Source: Thioalkalivibrio sp. ALE31
GTDB lineage: Bacteria > Pseudomonadota > Gammaproteobacteria > Ectothiorhodospirales > Ectothiorhodospiraceae
DNA: 64,000 bases
Assembly (NCBI RefSeq): GCF_000377405.1
Contig: NZ_KB905024.1
Span: 124,001 to 188,000, forward strand
Reading direction: 5' to 3'
Part shown: piece by piece, positions 27,802-36,432 of the stretch
How positions within the stretch are numbered: position 1 is the stretch's first letter
Layout: each line of letters opens with the position of its first letter
The notes under the pieces: model-generated
What the model saw: the letters and a program-made list of their open reading frames with translations, nothing else
What the model was told of the DNA's origin: nothing
The model's database searches: none
Program-made: the position numbers and the translations under genes

Positions 27802-29640
27802 ATGGAAAACCTTACGCTGACCACCGAGATGATCGTGGTGCTCGCGCTGCTCGCGTTCACGATCTTCCTGTTTGTATCCGAAATCATCCGGGTGGACCTC
27901 GCGGCCATTTCGGTGATGGTGCTGCTGGGCCTGCTGACGCTGGTGCCGGGCCTCGGGATGCTGGTCGGCCAGGAGGAACTGTTCAGCGGCTTTGCCTCCA
28001 ACGCGGTGATCTCGATCATCGCGGTGATGATCATCGGCGCCGGCCTGGACAAGACCGGCGTCATGCACAAGGTCGCGGCGTTCATCATGCGGGTGGGCGG
28101 CACCACGGAGAAGAGCATCATCCCGACGGTCTCCGGCACGGTCGGCGTGATCTCCAGCTTCATGCAGAACATCGGCGCCGCCGCGCTGTTCATGCCGGTG
28201 ATGAGCCGCATCTCCAACCGCCTGAACATCCCGCTGTCGCGCCTCCTGATGCCGATGGGCTTCGCGGCGATCGTGGGCGGCACCATCACCCTGGTCGGCT
28301 CCAGCCCGCTGATCCTGCTGAACGACCTGCTGCCCTCCGACATGGAACCGTTCCAGCTGTTCGACGTGACCCCGATCGGCCTGGCCCTGCTGGCCACGGC
28401 GATCATCTATTTCGTGCTGCTGGGGCGTTTCGTCCTGCCCTCGGTCAAGACCAAGTCGGCGCAGCGCGAGAACGCGCAGGACTACTTCCAGCGCGTGTAC
28501 GGCCTGTCCTACGAGATCCACGAGCTGTTCGTCCCGGAGAACGACCCGATGGTCGGGCGCACGGTGGCCGAGATCGAACGCGAGACCGGCATCGCGATCG
28601 TCGGGACCTACGTCCGCGACGAGCTGCGCATGGCGCCGTGGACCGGCTACGAGATCCAGGCCAACTCGCATCTGGCGGTGCTGGCCAGCCCCGCGCGGAT
28701 GGAAAAGCTGTGCGAGGGCACGCGCAAGCGCCCCTCGACGAATCTGGACGTGTTCGCCAACGCCCTGGACAGCGGCCGTTCCGGGGTCGCCGAGGTGGCG
28801 ATCGCGCCGGGCTCGAACCTGGCGGGCAAGACCGTGACCGAGCTGGCCATGCGCCAGACCTACGGGCTGTCGGTGATGCGCATCCAGCGCGGCAACGAGA
28901 CCTATGGCGAGGGCCTGCGCGACATCCCGCTGGAACCGGGCGACATCCTGGTGGTGCACTGCACCTGGGAATCCCTGGCGCGCCTGGAACAGGATCGCGA
29001 CTTCGTGGTGATCACCTCGGACTACCCGCACGAGGAACTGCGCCCCTCCAAGGTGCCGCATGCCCTGTTCTTCCTGGCGTTGACCGTGGGCCTGATCGTG
29101 TTCACCGACCTGATGCTGTCGGTGGCCCTGCTGACCGGCGCGCTGGGCATGATCCTGACCGGCGTGATCAGCCTCGACAGTGCCTATCGCGCGGTAAGCT
29201 GGAAGACGGTGTTCCTGCTCGCCTCGCTGATCCCGCTGGGGATGGCGGTGGAGAACACCGGTACCGCGGCATGGATCGCGCAGAACACGCTCGACATGCT
29301 GGGGACCGTGCCGCCCTGGGTGCTGCAGGCGACGATCTTCGCGCTGGCCACGTTCTTCACTCTGGTCATGTCCAACGTCGGCGCGACCGTGCTGCTGGTG
29401 CCGCTGGCGATCAACTTCGCGATCGCCGCGCAGGCCGCGGGCATGGACGCCGACCCGCGCGTGTTCGCGCTGACCGTCGCGATCGCGACCTCGAATTCCT
29501 TCCTGATCCCGACCCACCAGGTGAACGCCCTGATCATGGGCCCCGGCGGCTACCGGGTGAAGGACTATATGAAGGCCGGCGGCATCATGACCATCCTGTT
29601 CGCCGTGGTCGCCATGTTCATGCTCAATCTGATTTTCTAG
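27802..29640 (+). CDS. SLC13/DASS-type anion permease with two TrkA-C domains
   Basis: A 612-residue inner-membrane transporter. Two blocks of membrane helices (about 1-215 and 420-612) flank a soluble segment with two RCK_C/TrkA-C domains (about 235-310 and 320-405; motifs DPMVGRTVAEIERETGIAIVG and GSNLAGKTVTELAMRQTYGL). This layout is typical of bacterial SLC13-like permeases for sulfate, other oxyanions or dicarboxylates. It lies 48 bp ahead of phosphoribulokinase and is probably in the same transcript, suggesting a link to autotrophic growth. The substrate is not evident. Confidence 0.85.
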   Translation: MENLTLTTEMIVVLALLAFTIFLFVSEIIRVDLAAISVMVLLGLLTLVPGLGMLVGQEELFSGFASNAVISIIAVMIIGAGLDKTGVMHKVAAFIMRVGGTTEKSIIPTVSGTVGVISSFMQNIGAAALFMPVMSRISNRLNIPLSRLLMPMGFAAIVGGTITLVGSSPLILLNDLLPSDMEPFQLFDVTPIGLALLATAIIYFVLLGRFVLPSVKTKSAQRENAQDYFQRVYGLSYEIHELFVPENDPMVGRTVAEIERETGIAIVGTYVRDELRMAPWTGYEIQANSHLAVLASPARMEKLCEGTRKRPSTNLDVFANALDSGRSGVAEVAIAPGSNLAGKTVTELAMRQTYGLSVMRIQRGNETYGEGLRDIPLEPGDILVVHCTWESLARLEQDRDFVVITSDYPHEELRPSKVPHALFFLALTVGLIVFTDLMLSVALLTGALGMILTGVISLDSAYRAVSWKTVFLLASLIPLGMAVENTGTAAWIAQNTLDMLGTVPPWVLQATIFALATFFTLVMSNVGATVLLVPLAINFAIAAQAAGMDADPRVFALTVAIATSNSFLIPTHQVNALIMGPGGYRVKDYMKAGGIMTILFAVVAMFMLNLIF

Positions 29641-29688
29641 GCTTTCTTTCAACGACCTTTGTGCAACCCGTTTGCAAGGAGAAATCCC

Positions 29689-30579
29689 ATGTCCCAGAAG
29701 CATCCCGTGATTGCGGTGACCGGTTCCTCGGGTGCCGGCACCTCCACCGTAAAGCGCTCCTTCGAGTCGATCTTCCGTCGCGAGCAGATCAACCCGGTCG
29801 TGATCGAGGGCGACAGCTTCCATCGCTATGACCGCAAGGCGATGAAGGAAGCCATGCAGAAGGCCGCGGACGAGGGCAATCACCACTTCTCGCACTTCGG
29901 CCCGGAGGCCAACCTGTTCGATCGCATCGAGGGCCTGTTCAAGACCTACGGCGAGACCGGCCAGGGCGAGAAGCGCTACTACCTGCATTCCGACGAGGAA
30001 GCCGCGCAGCACAACCAGCGCCTCGGCACCAATCTGGGCCCGGGCGAGTTCACCCCCTGGGAAGAGATCCAGCCGGGCACCGACCTGATGTTCTACGAGG
30101 GCCTGCACGGCCTGGTCGTGGACGGTAACGTGAACGCCGCGCAGCATGTGGACCTGGGCATCGGCGTGGTGCCGATCGTGAACCTCGAGTGGATCCAGAA
30201 GATCTTCCGCGACAACGCCGAGCGCGGCTATTCCGCCGAGGCAATCGTGGACACGATCCTGCGCCGCATGCCGGACTACGTGAACTACATTACCCCGCAG
30301 TTCGGCTACACCGACATCAACTTCCAGCGCGTGCCGACCGTGGACACCTCCAACCCGTTCATCGCCCGTGCGGTCCCGACCCCGGACGAGTCCATGGTGG
30401 TGATCAGCTTCAAGGACCCGACGAAGTTCGGCATCGACTTCCCCTACCTGCTGAACATGATCCCGGACTCCTTCATGTCCAACCCCAAGACCCTGGTGGT
30501 CCCGGGCGGCAAGATGAGCTTCGCGATGGAGGTCATCCTCGGCCCGATCATCCACGACATGCTGTCGCGTCGCGGCTGA
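29689..30579 (+). CDS. prkB: Phosphoribulokinase
   Basis: A 296-residue bacterial-type phosphoribulokinase that makes ribulose 1,5-bisphosphate for Rubisco in the Calvin cycle. The P-loop GSSGAGTSTVK is at about residue 12, followed by VIEGDSFHRYDR, HFGPEANLFDRIEGLF and FYEGLHGLVVDG. AAGGAG lies nine bases before the ATG. It shows that the host fixes CO2 autotrophically. A strong terminator follows at 30631. Confidence 0.97.
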   Translation: MSQKHPVIAVTGSSGAGTSTVKRSFESIFRREQINPVVIEGDSFHRYDRKAMKEAMQKAADEGNHHFSHFGPEANLFDRIEGLFKTYGETGQGEKRYYLHSDEEAAQHNQRLGTNLGPGEFTPWEEIQPGTDLMFYEGLHGLVVDGNVNAAQHVDLGIGVVPIVNLEWIQKIFRDNAERGYSAEAIVDTILRRMPDYVNYITPQFGYTDINFQRVPTVDTSNPFIARAVPTPDESMVVISFKDPTKFGIDFPYLLNMIPDSFMSNPKTLVVPGGKMSFAMEVILGPIIHDMLSRRG

Positions 30580-30630
30580 TTTGCCGGGAGGCGCCCGCCC
30601 GGCGTCTCCCCGGCTCCCGGGAAGTTCCCC

Positions 30631-30656
30631 AGCCCCGCTCCGGCGGGGCTTTTTTC
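30631..30656 (+). terminator. Rho-independent terminator after prkB
   Basis: AGCCCCGC / GCGGGGCT perfect 8-bp stem with a TCCG loop, followed by six T residues (30650-30655). It ends the transporter-prkB transcript. Confidence 0.92.
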
Positions 30657-30713
30657 GTTTCGGGCCCGCCATTCCGCTAGGATTCAGGCTTTAACGGACA
30701 GGACGGAGTAGGC

Positions 30714-31172
30714 GTGTTCGGACTCTTCGGGCCGCGGCCGGCCCAGCAGATGGAGCGCTTTCGCGGCCGCTACACCGGTCGCTCGCTGATCGTTCACCAG
30801 GGCTTCACCGGCGACTGGCTGGAGGAGCTCCTGAAGCAGCCGGGCGGCGGCGGGCACTTCCGCATCGACAGCCGCCCGCTGCCACGACGGCGGCCGAGCC
30901 CCGTGGAGTGGCTGGTGCAGACCCATATCCTGCCACTGGAGCTGCCGCAGCCCCTGTTTCTCGACGTGCGCGAGGACGCCATCCTGGTCCGTCACCTGAT
31001 GCGCGGCGACCACGCGGTGCATCCCTCGGAAATCGCCTGGTTCCTGGAAGAACTGGACACCCGCCACCACGCCCGCCTGGTCTTCACCGAAGACGGCGGC
31101 CTGAACGCGCACCCCGGCCTGCCGGTCGACGACAACGAGGCCCTGAGCATGCTGGAGCAACTCGGTTTATGA
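30714..31172 (+). CDS. Unknown protein coupled to a FIST gene
   Basis: A 152-residue soluble protein starting at GTG 30714 (AGGACGGAG upstream). It contains conserved-looking stretches LIVHQGFTGDWLEELLKQPGG, PVEWLVQTHILPLELPQPLF and HPSEIAWFLEELD, but no family I recognise and no membrane segment. Its stop overlaps the FIST gene start (ATGA), so the two probably work together in one signalling function. Confidence 0.7.
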   Translation: MFGLFGPRPAQQMERFRGRYTGRSLIVHQGFTGDWLEELLKQPGGGGHFRIDSRPLPRRRPSPVEWLVQTHILPLELPQPLFLDVREDAILVRHLMRGDHAVHPSEIAWFLEELDTRHHARLVFTEDGGLNAHPGLPVDDNEALSMLEQLGL

Positions 31173-32299
31173 CCAATGCCTTTCGCAGTGCCACCGCCCG
31201 CGGCGATGAACCCCGGGCCCTGGCCGACGCCCTGATCGCCGAGCTGGGCGAACAGCCGCCGCGCGCCGGGGATCAGGTGCGGGTCGGTTTCATCTACCTC
31301 TCCGATGCGCTCAGCCGCCACGCCCGCACCCTGCTGAAACACCTGCGCGAGGGGCTGGGGGTGGATCACTTCGTCGGCGGCATGGCCATGGCCGTGATCG
31401 GCCCGCACGACGAGCTCTACGAACAGACCGGCGCGACCCTGATGATCGGCGAGTTTCCGGCCGCCAGCGTCCGCGTGATCTATCACCCGGTGCGCGGCTT
31501 CGACGAGCTCGTGAAGGAACTCGACGGGTTCCTCGACCCGCAGACCCCGGGCCGGCTGATCCTCAACGCCGACCCGCGCATGGAAGGGCTGGAGGGCATC
31601 CTGACCGAGATCGGCGAGCGCACCGCCTGGTTCGCGACCGGCGGCGTCAACTCCGGGGACGACGGCGTGGTGCAGATCGCCGACGGCGTCGCCGCCTCCG
31701 GCATCACCGGGCTGGCGCTGCGCGACGATGTCCCGATCGCCGCGCGCCACAGCCAGGGCTGCACGCCTCTCCCGGGCCAGCACGAGCTGACCGAGACCTG
31801 GCGCAATATCATCGTGCGCCTGGACGGCCAGCAGGCCCTGCCGGCGTTCAAGGGCATCATCGGCGATGTGCTGTCGCGCGACCTGGAGCGGGCACTGGGC
31901 TACATCCTGGTGGGCTTCCCGATCCCGGGGTCGGACACCGGCGACTACCGCGTGCGCAACATCATCGGGATCGACCTGGACCAGCAGGTGCTGGCCGTCG
32001 GCGAGATGCTCGAGCCGGGCTCGCAGATCCTGTTCGTGCGCCGCGACGGCCAGGCGGCCATCGAGGACCTCGAGCGCATGCTGGAGCAGATCCGCGCCCA
32101 GGCGCCCAACGGGATTCGCGGCGCGATCTATGTCTCCTGCGTGGGGCGCGGGCGCCACCAATTCGCCCAGGAAGGCACGGAACTGGGCATCGTGCAGAAA
32201 CACCTGGGCGACGTGCCCCTGGTCGGCTTCTTCGCCAACGGCGAGATCTTCGCCAACCGCCTGTACGGCTATACCGGGGTCCTGACCCTGTTCACCTGA
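31169..32299 (+). CDS. FIST domain sensory protein
   Basis: A 376-residue protein with the FIST N domain (about 30-215; FIYLSDALSRHARTLLKHL, MAMAVIGPHDELYEQTGA) and the FIST C domain (about 225-370; YRVRNIIGID, VLAVGEMLEPGSQILFVRRD, YVSCVGRGRHQF, LVGFFANGEIF). FIST proteins are proposed sensors of small ligands, often tied to chemotaxis or cyclic-di-nucleotide signalling. This one is stand-alone, without fused output domains. Its start overlaps the preceding gene by 4 bp. Confidence 0.88.
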   Translation: MTNAFRSATARGDEPRALADALIAELGEQPPRAGDQVRVGFIYLSDALSRHARTLLKHLREGLGVDHFVGGMAMAVIGPHDELYEQTGATLMIGEFPAASVRVIYHPVRGFDELVKELDGFLDPQTPGRLILNADPRMEGLEGILTEIGERTAWFATGGVNSGDDGVVQIADGVAASGITGLALRDDVPIAARHSQGCTPLPGQHELTETWRNIIVRLDGQQALPAFKGIIGDVLSRDLERALGYILVGFPIPGSDTGDYRVRNIIGIDLDQQVLAVGEMLEPGSQILFVRRDGQAAIEDLERMLEQIRAQAPNGIRGAIYVSCVGRGRHQFAQEGTELGIVQKHLGDVPLVGFFANGEIFANRLYGYTGVLTLFT

Positions 32300-32316
32300 A
32301 CCGCCAAGGGGACCGC

Positions 32317-33351
32317 ATGCAATACCGCAAACTGGGACGCACCGAGATCGAGGTCAGCCTGATTGGCCTGGGCACCATGACCTGGGGCGAGCAGAACACC
32401 GAGGCCGAGGCCCACGAGCAGCTGGACTACGCCCTCGACCAGGGCGTAAACCTGATCGATGCCGCCGAGATGTACCCGGTCCCGCCGCGCGCGGAGACTC
32501 AGGGCCTGACCGAGAGCTACATCGGCAACTGGCTGGCCAAGCGCGGCAACCGCGATCAGGTGGTGCTGGCCAGCAAGGTCGCCGGCCCCGGCATGATCGA
32601 CTACCTGCGCGGCGGTCCGCAGCTGAATCGCGAACACATCGAGCAGGCCCTGAACGACAGCCTCCGGCGCCTGCAGACCGACTACCTGGATCTGTACCAG
32701 GTCCACTGGCCGGCGCGCGCCACCAACTTCTTCGGCCAGCTCGGCTACGCCCACAAGCCGGATGATGCCGCGACCCCGATCGAGGAGACCGCGGCGGCAC
32801 TGAAGGCGGTGGTCGAGAGCGGCCGCGTGCGCACCATCGGCATCTCGAATGAGACCCCGTGGGGCTTCATGGAGTGGATCCGCGCCCATGACCGTGGCCT
32901 GTCCGAGCGCATCGTCTCCATCCAGAACCCCTACAACCTCCTCAACCGCAGCTTCGAGGCCGGGCTGGCCGAGATGGCCATCCGCGAGGATGCCGGCCTG
33001 CTGGCCTACTCGCCGCTGGCCTTCGGCATGCTCTCCGGCAAGTACCTGGACGGGGCAAAGCCTGCGGGGGCACGCCTGACGCTGTTCGAGCGCTTCCAGC
33101 GCTACAGCAACGAATCCGGCCTGGCCGCCACCGCGGAGTACGCACGTCTGGCGCACGAACATGGCCTGACCCCGTCCCAGCTGGCGCTGGCCTTCGTCAA
33201 CCAGCAGCCCTTCGTGACCAGCAACCTGATCGGGGCGACCACCATGGAGCAGCTGCGCGAGAACATCGCGACCGTGGACATCACCCTGTCCGACGCCGTG
33301 CTGGAGGCCATCGAGGCCATCCACGACCGCTATACCTACCCCTGTCCGTAG
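32317..33351 (+). CDS. tas: Aldo/keto reductase, Tas-like
   Basis: A 344-residue NADPH-dependent aldo/keto reductase. The catalytic tetrad is visible: Asp in LIDAAEMYP, Tyr in the same motif, Lys in VLASKVAG and His in LYQVHWP. The insertion ETQGLTESYIGNWLAKRGNRDQV is characteristic of E. coli Tas. Its in vivo substrate is unknown. It is 17 bp behind the FIST gene and just before tatD, so it is probably cotranscribed. Confidence 0.88.
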   Translation: MQYRKLGRTEIEVSLIGLGTMTWGEQNTEAEAHEQLDYALDQGVNLIDAAEMYPVPPRAETQGLTESYIGNWLAKRGNRDQVVLASKVAGPGMIDYLRGGPQLNREHIEQALNDSLRRLQTDYLDLYQVHWPARATNFFGQLGYAHKPDDAATPIEETAAALKAVVESGRVRTIGISNETPWGFMEWIRAHDRGLSERIVSIQNPYNLLNRSFEAGLAEMAIREDAGLLAYSPLAFGMLSGKYLDGAKPAGARLTLFERFQRYSNESGLAATAEYARLAHEHGLTPSQLALAFVNQQPFVTSNLIGATTMEQLRENIATVDITLSDAVLEAIEAIHDRYTYPCP

Positions 33352-33361
33352 GCCAGCCCCC

Positions 33362-34144
33362 ATGAACCTGATCGATACGCATGTCCACCTGGACCTGGAC
33401 GCGTTCGATCCGGATCGCCCGGCCGTGCTGGACCGCGCCCGCGCCGCCGGGGTTCAGGAGCTGGTCCTGCCCGGCGTTACGCGGGCACGCTGGCCGGACC
33501 TGGAGGCCCTGTACCGCCAGCACGCGGGCCTGCATGTCGCCTACGGCCTGCACCCGATCTTCCTGCAGGACCATGCGGACGCGGACCTCGACGCGCTGGA
33601 GGCCTGGCTGGACACGCACCCCGAGACCATTGCGGTCGGCGAGATCGGGCTGGACGGCTATCAGGAGGGTCTCGACTGGGACCGCCAGTGGCGGTTCTAC
33701 ACGCGGCAGCTGGCCATCGCGCGCGAACGCGACCTGCCGGTGATTATCCACAGCCGGCGCGCGCTGGACGCGGTGCTGAAGGGCCTGCGCCAGCAACCAG
33801 GCCTGACCGGCATCCTGCATGCGTTCATCGGAAGCCCGCAGCAGGCCCGCCAGGCGGCCGACCTGGGCTTCTGCCTGGGCATCGGCGGCCCGGTGACCTT
33901 CGAGCGGGCGAAGAAGCTGCACCGCGTGGTGCGCGACGCGGCGCTGGAGACCCTGGTGGTGGAGACCGATGCACCCGATCAGCCCCTGGCCGGACATCAG
34001 GGTGAGCGCAACGAACCGGCGATGACGGCCGAGGTCAATCGCCGGCTCGCGGCCCTGCGGGACATGGATCCCGAAGAGATGGCTATAATCACGTCACAAA
34101 ACGCACGCCGGGTCCTCCGGCTTCCGACCGGTCCCGACGCATGA
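33362..34144 (+). CDS. TatD-family metal-dependent hydrolase (YjjV-like)
   Basis: A 260-residue TIM-barrel metallohydrolase with metal ligands in LIDTHVHLD, the Glu in VGEIGLDG, His in VIIHSRRA and ILHAFIGS, and Asp in VVETDAPDQ. TatD-like proteins are DNases or D-Tyr-tRNA deacylases. The middle HAFIGSPQQA differs from TatD's HCF and fits the YjjV subgroup. It overlaps the next gene by 4 bp (ATGA). Confidence 0.9.
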   Translation: MNLIDTHVHLDLDAFDPDRPAVLDRARAAGVQELVLPGVTRARWPDLEALYRQHAGLHVAYGLHPIFLQDHADADLDALEAWLDTHPETIAVGEIGLDGYQEGLDWDRQWRFYTRQLAIARERDLPVIIHSRRALDAVLKGLRQQPGLTGILHAFIGSPQQARQAADLGFCLGIGGPVTFERAKKLHRVVRDAALETLVVETDAPDQPLAGHQGERNEPAMTAEVNRRLAALRDMDPEEMAIITSQNARRVLRLPTGPDA

Positions 34145-34881
34145 GTTCCGCCGCCCCCCACAATCCCTACACCGAACGGACCGACCTGCTGCTGGGGCAC
34201 GAGGTTGCGGCCGGCCTGCGGGACCGGCATGTGTTCATCGCCGGTCTCGGCGGGGTCGGCAGCTACGCCGCCGAGGCCATCGCCCGCGCCGGCGTCGGGC
34301 GCATGACCCTGGCGGATCACGACGTGGTGGGCGCCTCCAACCTGAATCGCCAGCTAGTCGCGCTGCGCTCCACCGTGGACCGACCCAAGACCGAGATCAT
34401 GGCGAACCGCATCCACGACATCGATCCCGACATCGAGCTCACGATCCGCCACGACTTCCTCCAGCCCGATACCGTCGGCGACCTGGTCCCGGAGGATGCC
34501 GACTTCGTGCTCGACGCGATCGACTCCATCGTCTGCAAGGCCGCGCTGGTCGCGACGGCCCAGGCGCGCGGGCAGGGCGTGATCTCGAGCATGGGGGCCG
34601 GCGGGCGCATCGACCCCACCGCCGTGCGCGTGGGGCCGCTGGCGGGGACGCGCGTGTGCCCGCTCGCGCGCCAGATGCGCAAGCGCCTGCGGCGCCTGGG
34701 CGCGCATCTCGACTACCCCGTGGTGTTCTCCATCGAACAGCCGCGCAAGGGCACCGAACACCGCCCGGTGGGGGACGGCGGCCGGCCGCGTTCGGTCAAC
34801 GGCACGATCTCCTACCTGCCCGCGATCTTCGGCCTGACCGCCGCCGGCCACGTAATCCAGAGCCTGATCGCCCGCGCCTGA
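34141..34881 (+). CDS. tcdA: tRNA threonylcarbamoyladenosine dehydratase TcdA (ThiF/E1-like)
   Basis: A 246-residue ThiF/MoeB-fold enzyme with the nucleotide-binding motif GLGGVGSYAAEAIARAGVG, the DHDVVGASNLNRQ loop and DFVLDAIDSIVCK. It lacks the zinc-binding CxxC pairs of ThiF, as TcdA/CsdL does. TcdA uses ATP to cyclise t6A at position 37 of tRNAs. It is translationally coupled to the tatD-like gene. Confidence 0.9.
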   Translation: MSSAAPHNPYTERTDLLLGHEVAAGLRDRHVFIAGLGGVGSYAAEAIARAGVGRMTLADHDVVGASNLNRQLVALRSTVDRPKTEIMANRIHDIDPDIELTIRHDFLQPDTVGDLVPEDADFVLDAIDSIVCKAALVATAQARGQGVISSMGAGGRIDPTAVRVGPLAGTRVCPLARQMRKRLRRLGAHLDYPVVFSIEQPRKGTEHRPVGDGGRPRSVNGTISYLPAIFGLTAAGHVIQSLIARA

Positions 34882-35036
34882 CCGCCATACACGGCTCGCT
34901 CCGTCAGGCCCTGTATCCCCAAGTACCGTCCTGCCCGGTGGGAGCCCGGCCCCTGAGCGAGACGGCGCGGCCCGACCTCATCGGCCAGAGGGCTGGCCTC
35001 CTACAGGCCAGGACTACCCCGCCCCCTACGAAGATG

Positions 35037-35678
35037 CTATTCGTCGAATACCGCCTCGATGCGGGCCTGGATGTGCTGGTCGGCGTCCGGGCCATACTGC
35101 GTGCTCGCCGGGTCGAAGCGATCACAGAAGGCGTAGGCAAACTTCAGGTCCTTCACGCCCAGGGCGCCGAACAGGCGCGCCTCGAAGGAATGGTCCTCCG
35201 GATTCTGGGTCAGCGTGGGCCAGCCATCCGCCCCCGGGGCCAGCGCCGGGCCGAAGAACACGACACCCGGCAGGTTCTTCAGGCGCAGGGCACAGGTGCC
35301 CTCGGTCACCCCGGCCATCGGCAGGAAATCGATGGTGCGCGAAAGGCGCTGCTTGCGGGTGAAGGCGATGTCGACCTCGCCGCCGGCCGCGCGGATCGCC
35401 GGGGCCTCCGCCTCGAACGCCAGGGTCTCGAGGCCAGCCGCCCGCCAGGCCTCCAGGTCCTGTGCCCCATGGCGGCTGGGCAGGAACAGGTAGGCGGGCC
35501 TGGTGATGGCCCGGATCGCCGCCAGCAGGGGTTCCGAATACGCCGGCGCGTTGACCAGGATCCCGCCCAGTTCGAGGTCGTCGATCAGCCAGACCGCCGG
35601 CGAACCATCCCCGATGCGGTAAATGGTCCGGTCACGCAGTTCGACCAGCGGCGCGCTGATCACGGGTTCATTCGCCAT
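35037..35678 (-). CDS. Unknown protein, possibly a degenerate metallo-beta-lactamase fold
   Basis: A 213-residue soluble protein alternating beta and alpha segments: TIYRIGDGSPAVWLIDD, GILVNAP, PAYLFLPSRHGAQDLEAWRAAG, FLPMAGVTEGTCALRL, VVFFGPAL. The order resembles an MBL-fold hydrolase, but the HxHxDH zinc motif is replaced by SRHGAQD, so catalysis is doubtful. The fold idea is weak inference. It overlaps plsC by 11 bp at its 5' end and is probably cotranscribed. Confidence 0.6.
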   Translation of the reverse strand: MANEPVISAPLVELRDRTIYRIGDGSPAVWLIDDLELGGILVNAPAYSEPLLAAIRAITRPAYLFLPSRHGAQDLEAWRAAGLETLAFEAEAPAIRAAGGEVDIAFTRKQRLSRTIDFLPMAGVTEGTCALRLKNLPGVVFFGPALAPGADGWPTLTQNPEDHSFEARLFGALGVKDLKFAYAFCDRFDPASTQYGPDADQHIQARIEAVFDE

Positions 35679-36423
35679 GTGCGGGCTCCGATGACGGACG
35701 GGCGGGACGCGGCTCGATTCCGGCCATGGTGGTCTCGATCCATTCTTCGGCCTCGGCCAGCACCTCCACCGGCTTGCGCCCGGCGGTCTCGATCGGCGGG
35801 CCGATCACCACCTCGATGGTGCCGGGATAGCGCCGGATGCCTTTTTTCGGCCAGAAGCTGCCACTGTTGAGCGCCACCGGCAGCACCGGGTAACCGGTGC
35901 GCGCGGCCAGCATCGCGCCGCCCTGGCGGTAGCGCCCGTGTTCGCCCGGGGCCACGCGCGTGCCCTCGGGGAACACGATCACCCAGCGGCCCGCGTCGAG
36001 GCGCTGCCGGCCCTCGGTGACCAGATTCTCCAGCGCCTGGCGCCCGCCTTCGCGGTCGATTGGCACCGGATCGATCATCGCCAGCGTCCAGCCAAAGACC
36101 GGGATACGCATCAGCTCGCGCTTGAGCACCCAGGTCTGCATCGGGAAGATCGCGACGAAGGCGACGGTCTCCCAGGCCGACTGATGCTTGGACAGCACCA
36201 CATGCGGGCGCGACGCATCGATGTGTTCGGCGCCGCGCACCCGGTAGTCCACGCCACAGGTCACCCGCAGCCACCAGACATTGAAGCGCCCCCACTGCGT
36301 CAGCACCCGGTAGCGGATGCGGCGCGAGAACGGCCAGATCAGCGGTGGCACCAGCACGCCGAAGACCAGCATCGAGCCGATGAACCCGAGCTGGAACAGC
36401 AGACCGCGGATCAGGGGCAGCAT
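35668..36423 (-). CDS. plsC: 1-acyl-sn-glycerol-3-phosphate acyltransferase
   Basis: A 251-residue inner-membrane acyltransferase for phosphatidic acid synthesis. A hydrophobic N-terminus (about 8-35) precedes the acyltransferase domain with block I VVLSKHQSAWET (H-x4-E in place of the common H-x4-D), block II around RELMRIPVFGW, block III VIVFPEGTRV and block IV GYPVLPVALNS. It lies 9 bp downstream of glyS on the same strand. Confidence 0.9.
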   Translation of the reverse strand: MLPLIRGLLFQLGFIGSMLVFGVLVPPLIWPFSRRIRYRVLTQWGRFNVWWLRVTCGVDYRVRGAEHIDASRPHVVLSKHQSAWETVAFVAIFPMQTWVLKRELMRIPVFGWTLAMIDPVPIDREGGRQALENLVTEGRQRLDAGRWVIVFPEGTRVAPGEHGRYRQGGAMLAARTGYPVLPVALNSGSFWPKKGIRRYPGTIEVVIGPPIETAGRKPVEVLAEAEEWIETTMAGIEPRPARPSSEPAHGE

Positions 36424-36432
36424 GCGGCGGCG

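Noticed and set aside
27784-30672. A 962-codon open frame antisense to the transporter and prkB
   Set aside because: High-GC genes leave long open antisense frames. The sense strand encodes two clear families, while the antisense translation is His/Arg/Asp-rich without any recognisable domain.
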